64,000 bases of DNA from the NCBI GenBank assembly GCA_016617855.1, contig JAECUM010003271.1:1-64000 (forward strand). The letters are read 5' to 3'. This DNA is from Megalonaias nervosa. Taxonomy: Eukaryota > Mollusca > Bivalvia > Unionida > Unionidae. Made by a program: the position numbers and the translations under genes. The notes beneath the pieces are model-generated. The model was given only the letters and a program-made list of their open reading frames with translations. It was not told the origin of the DNA and did no database searches. Below, piece after piece: positions 49,851 to 63,000 of the stretch (positions within the stretch are counted from its first letter, which is position 1; each line of letters begins with the position of its first letter).

Positions 49851-49854
49851 ACAA

Positions 49855-50260
49855 CAGATCTCATCAATTCTCTACCAGGACCCACTCACAATAATCATAG
49901 GCATTATAGTGGAGAACGTTCATAAATGTGTTTGAGCGCATCAGCAACTCTTGCAGAATCTTTTGACGTCAACGGCTCAGCTTCTTTATATCTGCTGGCA
50001 ACATTGACGCGTACTTGTAGGTGTCCAATCGACCTTGTCGATCACGTACACGATCATGTGGAAGAAACAACAAATCAGCCTGATGGACCTCATTTGATGT
50101 TTGGACATCAAACCAGCCACGTAAAATTTTTCTTGGTATTGGTAGGTAAATTTACCACAAAGCTTGATTTGCCAACAATGTTCGAGCTATCCCGTGAGTT
50201 ACTTTTGCTGCACTTACTAACTTTTCTACGGCGGCTTCACCTCACTCGAAATGTAGAATA
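49855..50260 (-). pseudogene. Transposon integrase (rve-type) fragment, dead
   Basis: Minus-strand pieces in the right order: EAAVEKLVSAAKVTHGIART and LLANQALW; a TAA stop; IYLPIPRK then WFDVQTSNEVHQADLLFLPH; TYKYA; a frameshift; NVASRYKEAEPLTSKDSARV and ADALKHIYERSPL; a further shift to GPGRELM. The E-V-H-Q-A-D-L-L-F-L-P-H and A-S-R-x-K-x-A-E-P-L-T-S-K blocks are those of retroviral-type integrases found in Ginger/Polinton-like and other transposons of invertebrates. One stop and at least two frameshifts make it a relic. The plus-strand open frame 49926-50270 is its shadow. Confidence 0.8.
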
Positions 50261-50286
50261 TTTTTTATAATGTCCAGGTTTTTGTG

Positions 50287-50432
50287 TCCATGGGCGCCAT
50301 TACATAGGCGCAAGGGGAGGGCATGTGCCGTCCCTCGATATCACCTCTAAATTTGTTTTGGCCTAACTCCGTAAAGCCTAATAGCTGACTGCTATATGTT
50401 TATCCCCTAAAATTATTCTGCGGGCGCCCCTG
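50287..50432. mobile_element. Short hAT-like MITE candidate
   Basis: Left end CATGGGCGCC, right end GGGCGCCCCTG, which in reverse complement reads CAGGGGCGCCC, a common style of hAT terminus. It is about 145 bases long without coding capacity. No clear 8-base target duplication was seen, so support is modest. Confidence 0.35.
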
Positions 50433-50439
50433 TTTTATA

Positions 50440-51920
50440 TATTTTTTCTTTTTGAGATCCACCTTACATTTAAATTTAAAGACTGTTGTACGTGGACGTG
50501 TGTAACGCGTGCGCGTTGTTAACGCGATAAAATCCGTTTACGCGACATATTACGTAACTGGCCTCGGTGACAAATCTCCAAGGGAACCGCGTGTTTGGTT
50601 GTAGATACTATTTGTGGACTTGCCGCAGCAACAAATATTCATCTTGATGTGGCAGCAGTCGCAACCACGACGACCATCGTAGGTGTAGCAATCGGAATTA
50701 TTGTCAGGGCAATATCGATAGTAAACGGCGTCTCTGGTTGTGCTAGCAAATTTATTTCGATACGATTTCATTCATCAATACGTGACTATTCAGAACCGGT
50801 TGCAGCGGCATAAAGCAATTTCAACACGATCAGTAAACTGTACTAAGTGGCTGTCGAATTCGAGATTGTTCCGGCGAAAATGTACATAGGGACAATTGCT
50901 AGGGGTGAAGGTTGTCATACTACTGTACAATACATTAAAAAGCGAAGTGGCAACAGTGTCATGAGTGCATAAAGTGTTTTCCATCATGTAAACTGATAAT
51001 GTACTTGGAATTGTGCCTAAAAATGTATAATTGAAAGAATCGAATTATGTATGTAAGTACAATTTCAATTAGTTTCACACTTTATGTAACACATTTTAAT
51101 TTCATACTTTTGGGCCTTATCTCTAATTAGAATGTTAACTTTTAAGGCACAGATAGGGATTCAAAGTGTCTGGCCGTCTGAACATGTGGTAAAAATGTAT
51201 GTACAATTATTTTTATCAGAATTTATTATATATAAGTCTTCTGTCAGTGTCACTCAACAGCATATAAATTTAACACGGCTTGACACGTCAAACTGTTCAT
51301 TTCATGTTAATTGGCTGTAAAGGGCAAATAAATTGGCTTGAACTCTTAAATGGAAAACGCACTGATCATTCATCCTTTCTCTTTCTTCATTTTTTCATGA
51401 TTATTCACCTCCATCTTCTCTATCACTGTTACATTTGCGTATCTTGAGGTTCACTAATCATCTCCTCGACTTTGTAATAGGATGGGCATGTTACTGTTTT
51501 TCATTTAGGATAGGCTTTGTCACAAAATGGTGAATGTTATTTTTGTGTAATATCTCCCTTCTTTTATTTTATGCTCACATCGATTACTGGGGCGGAGGTA
51601 GTATATGCATCACCGTCTCGAAGGAATTCATCTTATCATGTCTGCTTGAGTTTGAGGACAGTAATAGCTAGTGCAGATCAAACAGGTGTTGTCTGTAAAT
51701 TTGTTCTCATGACTTCGATATTGGTCGTCCGCACCAAATTTATCTTCAAGTTGAACTTGCTGGTCAGTCTTGTCTGTTGTGACAGCGCAAGGGATCTACG
51801 GGATTTATATAGACTGATTTTGAAACTCATTCACTTGTCTATAGAGCGAAACTTAACAAATAGGAAACAAGATCCGGGATTTATACAGAAACACTATTAG
51901 CGGCGTAAGGGTATTGTTGA
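50440..51920. other. CpG-richer upstream region of the FAS1 gene
   Basis: Contains clusters such as GTAACGCGTGCGCG and AACGCGATAAAATCCG (50500-50545). Open frames at 50550-50813 (both strands) and 51517-51900 have no family match that I can recognise. It may include the promoter and 5' UTR of the FAS1 gene; no core element is clear. Confidence 0.4.
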
Positions 51921-51943
51921 ATTAAGTTGGTCCTGTCGTGTCC

Positions 51944-52112
51944 ATGTATATCCTGAAAATGCATTCATTTATAAAATTTGTGTTGCTGCTGTGTTTCGGT
52001 GTATCTAAGTCGACACAGGTGAACATAATTCAAGAGGCAGTAAATCTTGGTGCCACGGATTTCGTGAAAATTATAATGGAAACTGGCATGCAAGAGATTC
52101 TCTCTGGAACAG
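51944..52112 (+). CDS. FAS1 gene exon 1 (signal peptide and domain start)
   Basis: The first ATG at 51944 follows an in-frame TAA at 51923-51925; a second in-frame ATG at 51959 would begin directly at MHSFIKFVLLL and would also give a signal peptide. The exon ends ...GGA ACA G, and the next bases are GCAAGT, the consensus of the rare GC-type donor. Reading past it gives a stop at 52144-52146, so a 69-residue open frame here is a read-through artefact. Confidence 0.8.
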
Positions 52113-52217
52113 GCAAGTTGTTAGTTTTTTCTGAATTACGTCCATAGTTTGTAATAGGTAAAGGAACTGGTTAGTGTTAATTTATATAATTTCTGCATTG
52201 TTTTGAGTATCCGTTGC

Positions 52218-52316
<99 letters not shown>

Positions 52317-55300
52317 ACAGACAAGATTGCACCTGAGAATCGCATTTCACAAAAATTTCGGGTACTGAACTAATGAAGAATAATACTTGGAGAAACCTTA
52401 CAGTTTTAACCCGACATTTTTCGCCCTTTGCCGATACTAAAATGACTGAAAGGAGCACAGATTAACATACGGGCGACCATCTTGTGCGCCAATTCAGGGA
52501 AGGGGGAGGACGCTATTTTGCGGAGTTTGACTCCGATTGAATTGTTCCTCGAGACAAGTGACCTTTATGGATATACTAAATGTTGACCACATTGTTATTG
52601 AAATTTTAATAAAGTGAATCTTTCTTTCCATTGCAGGGTTATAAAAACGAGACCAATAGTTATTGACACGATAACGTAATTAACGAGATGTCCGATTAAA
52701 GGACATTCGGCAGTTTTGTTGATAGAACTATATTTTAATTATTTTACATATGCATTGTTTATAGCCATGTAGCTCTCAATGTATATACATCAGTGTAGAA
52801 ATTGTATGTAGTTTTATGAAATAAATTAATGAAACCAGATCTCGTATCTAAATTAGAAATTTCTATCATCAGAAACCTAGATTATCACAGGTAGGTTTCT
52901 AACCAAAGAACAATTGTATTCCTGCTCTTGTTGATATCATGTGCTAAGTACTGATGAGATGTTCACATGAATACTGATTTGAACATTCAAAGGAACATTG
53001 TCAATGTTGCAGTGTTGTGTAATTTTCTTTCCCCTAGATGAAGCGGGTAGTAACCCTAACGCTGGCAAACATGGCAAATAAACTGACCTACGAAAGAAAG
53101 ATCTACATAAGGCAGTGTTTACCAATAGGCATTAAACATTCTTGCGAACATTTAATTTCATGTTCTATGTAAAGAGACTGTTTTCATGACAAAATCAAGG
53201 CAAAGAAACAACATTACTTACGAAGAATATAAAAGAAACAACATGATTCGAACCGTCACTCCTTAGACATTATAGTTTTAACTGATATTGATGCACTTAA
53301 ACAATAACGTGTGAGCAAACGTGATGTACTATATAAAAGCGAACAACATTACTAGCTTGGTTTATGAGCAAAACAATACACAAGCTATCAACAGAGTACA
53401 CAAACCATCAAGACAAGACACAAGCCAACAAAATAGTACACAAGCCACCAAAATGGCACGCAAACCATCAAGAGAGTTCACAAGCCTTCAGAACAGTACA
53501 CACACCTTTAAAACAATACACAAACGGTTCCATTTCAGACGCATCTAGTAACAACAATTTCATCTAAATTCGGCAGTAAGTGAAAAACACAAAATATATG
53601 TTGACTGAAACTAATCCGAAATTGGGCTGATAACCATATGATCGAACAATTTTCTTCTGTCTTGATCCTGCTCTATTTTTTTTTTCGCGCATGGATACGA
53701 TTCATTGCTTTTGCTTACGATTTTACTACTACTACTTAACTAACGTATCGCGGTATGACCCGAGCACTTAACGATACCTTTGAATCGCCAGCTGATACTA
53801 TCGCTTGAATCATCACGCGATTTTTACGAGTACAACAAGCTTGGCAGACATTCAGGCCTAAGGTTGGTCACTTAGCCAGTTGTCACTATAAATCGTATAC
53901 AAATGCAGATCATAGCAACTTCAGTCTTTTAAAATTTTCTTAAATTTTTTTTTTGCACATAAAATGAACACTATTTCACACAATGCAAGTATGAACAAAA
54001 AATTCTCAGATTTTATGTGATGTACTATGTTAAGGTATAGCTATGGTTTTTCTCTGTTCTGTCGCTGGTTCAATTGCAATGGCAGAAGGGACATATGGAG
54101 CACATAAAGCGGTAATAAACTTATTGTGTGCTATATTTTAAACGTATGCAGTAGGTTTATGTTTTTCCCAACTATGGTGCATGTCCGACTCTGAGGCAGT
54201 TTATAATTAAGAAACACGCATTCTCCCTCTCTTGTAATGTCATGTTTATTATATTTTATTACGGCCAACCAGGGGCGGATTTTGGACCTTGTAAACCCTG
54301 GGCACTTCTGTTTCGTGGGCCTTTTGGCGGATGCATTTTCGACATGACTATGTCTCTTTGTGTATACACTTTTCAGAAACATGGACATTAACATAATATA
54401 TTTATTCAGGAAGAGATCTTTGTTACAGTTTCTATCATAAAAAGGAAAAAAGAAAACATGGTCAATTTTTTTTCCGTCGGCCCTTTAGTTGTGTTAGTCC
54501 TACTGTGCCTGTTGGATAATACGACCCTGGGGTAAACATAAAAATGTCCCGATATCTTTATTAATTTTCAGATTTTTACTATGTGCATATACATTTTACG
54601 TCCCAATTCTAAGGTTTGTTTGATCGATTAATCTTGTGTCGCGGTCAATAATTGAGGTCATCTCTCATGTAACTAATAGTGCAGTCAGTTGCTATCGAAC
54701 GAGATATAGTAATTATTTATGGCCAGCCAGTGCACTGTTAATATATGGAGAACTAAAATTTGTGATTTAGCAAGAAAGCAATACTTCAACATAAGTATCA
54801 ATTTACAATAAAGGATAGTATTTCCCAAAATATAGTTGTCATCTTTTGCGGTCAATGCGTCAATTGCGTACATGACCCTGCAGTCTCATATTTGTATGTT
54901 GGTATGTTTTCTAACATCATTTCTACTCTCACTAGCTAAACAATTCTTGTTGGAATGCAATATATCTCGCTATTGTATCTATATTAGTTATCCATATTAG
55001 TTACCTATATTAGCGATCTATGTTATTTACCAATATTGGTTATCAATTAGCCACTGAAACTGTACACATTTAGCTCTGTTGGCTTGTGTACTGGACTGAC
55101 GTTTCTGTATGAAAATATGTCCTGAACTGATTATTGTTAAATATTTATAGCAAATATATTATGTGAACCAAACCATTGCTTCAAAGATGTACTCCCATTT
55201 TGGGAAGATTGCTTTCAATCGACACCACGTAGCAATTATTGTGCTGAGGTGCCGTTAAACGCTAATACATACATGTATCTTTATATCTGTTCCCATATTT

Positions 55301-57313
55301 TATTCCAATAAATGATCCCCCTACTTCATGTGCATTCATACAACATACATCTTCTAATGACCTTAACATAAGTGGTGAGTAGTCGAAGTTACCACTTGTC
55401 GTTCAATTATAATATAGCTAATGGTTCCATGTTCAGTTTCCGCTATGTTATCGTATATTGTTAAGTTTGCATCCGACTTCTATATGCATCTGTTTAAATT
55501 GTCATATTAACGGAACTGTGCGTAAATTATACATTTAATGTTATAGCTACACCAATTAAGCTATAAAAAAAACCCACCTTCGAACACTATACGTTAATAT
55601 GCACTCAGACGGGTGCATATCGCACAGGCAGAGGGTGTGGCAGAAGGATCATAGCATCACACAGATAATGTATTTGATGTCCAGTTACGTGTAGTGTGCT
55701 AGCCGCTTATAAATTGTACACATGTCAAACATGAGTGCAATGCATCTTTTAAGCAAAGACGTACGGGATTGGAGGGGTTTCCTTATGTATGCTCTGTTGA
55801 AACAAAAGAGCTATAACATCTGCCTTTTATGTTTTTATTTTGATGTTCGCATACAGGGCAATTTCTTTTTCTGTATCAAAATGATATATATATATCCGTT
55901 TCGTGATATCCACAGTTTCCTTGGCCAACTTCCTTTCACTTAACTCTGTTCGGATAGTTTTATGTACATGTTAAACAATTATTCTGATTCATAATCTTTC
56001 TAACTACTCTGCACTAAATAGTTTAAATGGTTGAAATGTCAATCGAATACACACAAGTTACCCGCCAAGTCACGGCATTTCTCTTCAAAGTATGACGAAA
56101 GCTCCCGCAGACCAAACACACAGTGCAGTGTCCAAAGACTTCAAAGCACTAATTACGTTTGAGACATCTCCAACATGCCCCTCTTTAGAACAAAAAGGTT
56201 AATGGTAGTTTTTCTGATAAACATTCATTCGTTCAGCTAGACGTACGCGAGGCACGTCCATAGTGGATTAGAGAACAATGCACTGTTGTCAATACCACCA
56301 TCGGCCCCTATGATGGGACACGTTTTCCTCCACAGTATCATCAGACTCTGGAATAGGTATTTTGACAATTTCCTCTCTGAAGTCTGATGTGGGGTCTGCT
56401 TTTTCGTCTAGCCAGTCGCTGTTACTTATATTAGTATGCATGGTAGGGTTTATGAAGATTGTGATGTTCAGTGTTTCTCTGCTTACCAGTTTCATTTTGA
56501 ATTTTGACTTACAACTCCAACATGAGACCGTTTATCTACAACAGAGGTTTCAAAGGCAAATAAATACGGGAACCGAGTGAGGACTAGTACATTGGCCCAA
56601 GGGCCGCATTACTGGTGACGAAATATGCATTATTAATTATTTTACTAATTCCTTGTGTCGTTTCGGGTCGCAGGAAATAACTCCACCGACCACATGCGGC
56701 CCGCGTGCCGCGTGTTTGAGACCCCTGATCTGTAACATATGAGACCATCCTCGGAGATCCGCGATTATTTGCTCTTCCCTTCTGTGAAATTGACAATGCA
56801 GCCATACCATGCCTCTTTCTTGCGTGGGCCAATAGCGGGCACTATTGTAGCCTCTTCTGCCTTTGCTGTTTGCTTACCTTGTCGTTGTTTGCCTCAACCA
56901 GTCTCTTAATTCCTTTCCATGAGCTGAGTACGATTTTGCCTCTTAGCTTGGAGTATCACCAGTTAGAAAGTCTACAATTATTTTAATTTCTCGACAATTA
57001 TCCAATTAGAAAGGTGCGTAACATGTCGTTTCATGGATGCTACTCTTGTACGTTTGTCAGTAATGGTTGTCGCCCGTTTGATCACGTCTAGCGAATACTG
57101 TACAAAACTTTGGAAAATAGTCCTGGGATGTGATAGATAGCTAACGTATGTTTGCTGCAATGATATCATTTTATCAAACTACAGTGATGGATATATTTAA
57201 TCCTTCACGCATGACACTGACTTTCTTTGTCGATAATGCCTATGGCAAAGAGAGCAATGCTTCTCACATCAATGCCCATTCTCGGACAATACTATATTTA
57301 TTTCAGTCAATCT

Positions 57314-57363
<50 letters not shown>

Positions 57364-59322
57364 TAAATTAATAACAGCTATAATCATTGGTTCTTTCAAT
57401 GCCTTCGCTTCGTCATTGTGTGCATCAAAATTCACTAATGTTTCTGTTCTGATGTCCTTTACAGCGCCACATTTTTATGATCTGGCGGCCTCCAATAGAC
57501 AATGTATCCCAATAATTGGGGTTGCTGCTTCATAGCCAATATCACAACCAGAGAGATACTAATAGATTCTTATTCTTGCGAAATATCGAATGGTTGCACT
57601 TTGGGTAGTGTCAAAGTTTTGCTACATAAATGCTGCCAGTTGCAGTAATTTACCCACCTTCGCAAGTGTCTCTCCTTCACTTCCGTGGGGACTTTCCTCC
57701 CATTAGAGGCTAATGGTGAAAAGCCGAACGCCTAAATATGGTCGAAACTGTCAAATACCAATTAAAACAGCACAACACGCTTTGTCAAATTTTGTCTATT
57801 GCTTCTCCGGTTTTGATAAAGCTCTACTTACGTAAACGATAACCATCTCCTTGTTGTCAACCTTCTGCGACAAAACGGCAATGACTAAATGAGAAAAGTA
57901 TATGCGTCTAACATAAATGCATGCATAAGTCCTGGAAACCTAAAATGGTGGATTTGTCAATGCAGATTTCAGTTTCTTGAAAGTTCTGTCACCTTCTTCG
58001 GTCCATTTGAAAGAAGTATCCACTTCCATAATGTTATGCAAAGGAGATGCCATCTCAGGAAAGTGCCGCACAAATTGCGAATAATAGTCCACCAAAAACG
58101 GTACCAAAGGTAGAGGGCACGTTCTAACATTCTCCACATTAGCAGGGTCTAACTTAATCCCATTTCTAATTCCGAAACATCCAACTCGCGCTGAATTAAA
58201 CGACACTTTTGTTGTTAATACTCTAAATCCGTTTTTTTCATAAAAAAAAAAGAAGAAAAAAAAGCTTTTGCTTGTAACATCTTCCAAGACTGAAACATAC
58301 GTATATCAGCAATTTATCAAAATAAGATAGTGCTTCATGTCCACATCACAAAATGTCAATGGCATCACTCTCTGAAACGTTGGTGGGGGTGTTTCTGATT
58401 CAAATGGCATAACCTTGTATTGAAATAATCCCGATTCCAAAGAATGTTTTATTTTCTTTCTCTGGAGCTAGATCAGCCTAATGCCAAATATGAGGAAATA
58501 AACCACGAAACATTTGCCATACATACAAAGGTAATGACCATAGCCGGTGCAATTTGTTTTATGTCAACACTTTTAAGTTTCGGAAATCAAAGCAAAAAAT
58601 GAATTAAAACACCAGGGATAGATAGTACAGTCTTGAAAAATCTTCTCCTTTAAACTCTATGTTTCAATAAGGTATCCTATATTGCCTTTGTTTAAATGGA
58701 GCACTCCAAGTTACCGAGTCAGTAAATCCTCATTAGTTCCAAAGATATCTACAAAATTGTGCAGAAGCCGCTAAATCTCTACGTCTTTTTTTGGATTCAT
58801 GATTCAAATATCAATCTCTAATGTGAGAACAACGCTACTGTCCACAAATATATCCGCTGCTCTCCGATCTGGACCATGCCTCACCTCCTTGCCTACAAGT
58901 GTTGTTGCTTGACTTGAATACCGCAGCGGAGCACGCCCTAGCAAATCGCATCTCTGATCATACAGATGGGTAAGACTGCCAAATAGGCCTGCCTTTTTAA
59001 CAGTACACAACAGTCTGTAAGGGGGGTTTAGCAATTTTGTACAACTGTGCCATGATGTACAAATCAAAAGAATCTGGCGCGCAATAATTCATCCTTAGAA
59101 TGGAACACATCTGATGGTCAACTATTCCGCAATAAACGTCACCTACTGACAAATAATAAGTATAGAGATGTGTTTCAATCAGTCTCACGTCCATTTGTTA
59201 TTTTAACATCTTTCACGCGTATCACTTCTCTTCGTGCTAAAAATCGAATCTTACGCCCTTGACATATTATTACTTTTCTTGTGTCAAAGACAACTTCATA
59301 CTTCGCAGTAAAATTCATCTAA

Positions 59323-59403
<81 letters not shown>

Positions 59404-60040
59404 ATAAACGATCTCTCCATTTCTCTAAATCCGGTATGTAAGGTACACTGTTTATTTGATCGCAGTCGCATACTTCTTTGGAACTCATTATTCTCTTCTC
59501 AGTGGCAACGGAGCAAATTGAATCGCATATAAACGTATATATTTGATCCCCACTATTACGATGAAACTTCTAAATTAAATTTCTTAAAATTATTTCCTTT
59601 CACTTACTAAAACGCCGATGCGTGTATCCTAACCAGTGACAAGTCATACGATCGTTAAAGCTCTTGTTTCTTAATTTTTGTCTGAAATATCCATTTTATT
59701 CCAAATCCGATGGTATCCACTTCGCTTAACTCTACGATTTGACTAGTTGTATCTCGTTGTTCATTGATTTCCATATCTTGTATAAACAGAAGAACCTTTG
59801 AGGTGAGAGAGAAACTCAGACGAAATTATTTTGCTATAACGCCGTCACAAACTGGCTTTTTAGCATGAAGTGAAAAGCAACGCGGTAATTGAAAATGGGA
59901 ACTGCAGTGCAAATGTATCATTCTTTATTGTGTATGTACAATTGTTATGTTGACATATGTGACTTATTTTGCTTCTCTCCAATATATCGTTTTAGCATAA
60001 GTTTCCTATGACTCCTTTTCGGCAAAAAGCTAACTCACAC

Positions 60041-60085
<45 letters not shown>

Positions 60086-63000
60086 TTCATTTCAGTAACA
60101 AACTTGGAATTTGTTGGCAGTTGCATCTAATTGTTATTTTGCGTATTTAAGTGTTAATTGCAGCAGGTATCGATGGTGATGGTGGCATGCTTTGATCGCG
60201 GGGGTGGCGGTGACGATCAAAAGGTGTGAAAAGATAAATGAGATGTGATAAGTCATCTCTGTATTATTGGTAGATGATGTGGTAAGGTAAATATTTTCAC
60301 GTCACATAGCCCCTGCCGTCCGCACCCCTTTCCTTAAATAACGTTTGTTTCGCTCATATGTCACATATATAAAATCACACCAAATATAAACACACATTAA
60401 ACAGTTTATTTTTCATTTAGTATTATGTCGGCTTATCTGAGTATTTATGTATAGTGTTCGACGATTAAATTAATTCCTTTTTAGGGAGTCGAAGTAGCTC
60501 AGTTGGTAGTGCTCTAACCTCATAATCCAAGGTTCGCGGGTTCGATACTCGCCCATGCCAGTCTAGGTTATCTGCCTCGGCGTGTCCTTGAAAGTGCTGC
60601 CGTTTCATCGGCATTATATAGTTAGTAATGTGTCAAAAGTGCCATTACAACCAAATCAAGAAAGCGATATGATAAGCAACAGAAACATCGTTCTCTCACA
60701 GTTGATGTGAAAATATAGACAGAGATGCACAGAGAAACAGGATGCAGGGGTGACCACAGATGATACCATATGGAAGCTGCTAAAAGAGTGTCGTTACCGA
60801 GATAAATGTTGAAAGACAAGTGACGGAGACAACTGACTACATAAGGCAGGGACATTGGATGCATGTAGAAGGAATGTACTTGAACTAGGAAGGTGGTTAC
60901 TTATTGGATAAAAAGATAAAGAGATTGAGGAAAGAAGAGTGGAAATATATAGGATTTGAAGGAAGTAATGTTTAGTGTATCTTTTAAAGAACAGATGGGT
61001 CACAGGGCACAATGCTAGCCTATGTATGTTTTTCAATACTCAGTAAAACAGTTTTTTTGATACAGAAGTGTTAATCTAATATAAAGATGAAACGAGATAC
61101 ATGTATTAGTAGCTAATTGGTAACTAATATAGGCACAATTGCTCGAGACATTGGATTCCAAAATCAACTATTAGTTATGGAGAGATAAACTGAGATTACA
61201 CAAACTTATCAGTAAGACAAGAGAGTCTGCAGGGCCGTTCACGTAACTGATTAACTGATATAAAATATGGCAAACATTTATATTCTTCGCATCTGAAAAT
61301 CTGGGAAAATATCTGATACTTTGTTGGAAGTTGATAATTACAATGAAATATTAACTTGCTGACTCACAGGTGAAAGCAAAACTCCGTATATTTTAGCATT
61401 GTACGATGACTTACAATTAGTAGTGATTATTTGATATTAATTTATGTTATTAACTACCGACTACAATAATCGATTACTGAATTAATGAAATATCTGAGTC
61501 TAGACATCAGATGGACATGTGCGCAGTATTAGTGTGAAACAGGAAAGGGAGACAGTGGGCTTGTATATACTTAGGCTAACAGAAAACAAAATAGTGAGCC
61601 ACGAAAAGTTTTGGATGTTGTGATAGGGATGCAACCTATAATGAGTCATGGAAATAATTTTAAGGGGATGCTGTCATCAAGAACTGTGTGTTGCTTGAAG
61701 AGTCACACAAACTAACCCTGACACGTGACTGGAGGTAACGTTATGTTGGTACATGCTATTCACATATCGCAGTATGACGTTATTTCCAATCACCTGTCAA
61801 AATAAGTCTTGATATTCTGCGGTGCTGATCAATATATACAATTCGTTTTAACCAATATTGCAAGTTATGTACTCGGTAATTAGCTGCAAAAGACATTTTC
61901 GAAAAAATATTTATTTTAAACGAAGAAACTACAAGTTATAAATATTTTTTCTATGTTGCAAACTTAGTATTCAAACACTAGCAATATAATGTTCCACAAG
62001 TTTCTTTTAAAAAAATAGTTTGTAAGAGATCCGACATATTGCAGGAGCATTCTCAGAAGATCAAATCCCGGATTGGGTAATCAATATTCAGTATGCATTA
62101 TTGCCAGAGAAATGTGTCAGAGATTGAATTAATACACGTATTATTTCATAAAGCAACTTACCTCGAAATACGTCCAATAATAATACGTCCGAGACCTCAT
62201 TAAAACCCAGCTATGCTCTTTAAAAAGAAAGAATGTCTTACTACAGATCTTGCTATAATGGTTACAAATTTTAACTCATACACCAACTTGTATGAAAGTC
62301 TATACGGCAATATAACTCATACACCAACTAGTATCAAAAATCTTTACGGTAATGTAACTCATACACCAACTAATTTAAAATGTATATGCGGTAATGTAAC
62401 TCAGACACCCATTAGCATAAAATGTCTATACGGTAATATAACTCATACACAGGCTAGTATAACAAGTCTATACGGTAATATAGTTCATACACTAACTAGT
62501 ATCAAAAGTCTATACGGTAATATAACTCATACACCAACTGACATAAAATGTCAATACTGTAATGTAACTTGTAACACCAAGTAGCACAAAAAGTCTATAC
62601 GGTAATAAAACTAGTACACCAACTAGTATCAAAATTCTATACGGTGATATAACTCATACACAGCTAGTATAAAAAGTCTATATGATAATAAAAGTCTGAG
62701 CTGTTTCGAGTTGGCCAGATTCAAGATCACCCAAGACAGGCAAGGACCTTATGAAATTATGAACGATATCTTTTGTCATCTGAATTATTCTTCAGATGGT
62801 CATTTTCTTCAAAATGTGCGAAGAAGTTTCATTTGTGATAGGTGGCAAATAGAGATTACCCTCAATAATCTGCAAGGATTTCGCTCATAATCAAACTCGA
62901 CCAAAAATCTAAAAATAAAAGGCCAGAGTGGTGTGATCGCTGGGCCAGTATCTTTGTGCGAGATTATCCAAATGATGAACACTCTCCTTACTCAAAGATT

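Noticed and set aside
49926..50270. 114-codon plus-strand frame
   Set aside because: Shadow of the minus-strand integrase relic.
50550..50813. Cysteine-rich minus-strand frame (CDCCHIKMNICCC) and an Ala/Val/Thr-rich plus-strand frame
   Set aside because: Two overlapping frames of similar length, no signal peptide in the Cys-rich one and no recognisable family; may be promoter-proximal DNA. Worth a homology search but not called.
51517..51900. 127-codon frame just upstream of the FAS1 gene
   Set aside because: No domain recognised, in T-rich DNA, and ends 44 bases before the FAS1 start; could be 5' UTR or promoter.
60489..60560. Candidate tRNA-Met gene
   Set aside because: T-arm and box motifs are good but acceptor and anticodon stems fail to pair; treated as a SINE head.
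62213..62584. 123-codon frame of 14-residue repeats (LYGNITHTPTSIKS)
   Set aside because: Explained by the 42-base minisatellite; no signal, stop or splice support beyond the array.
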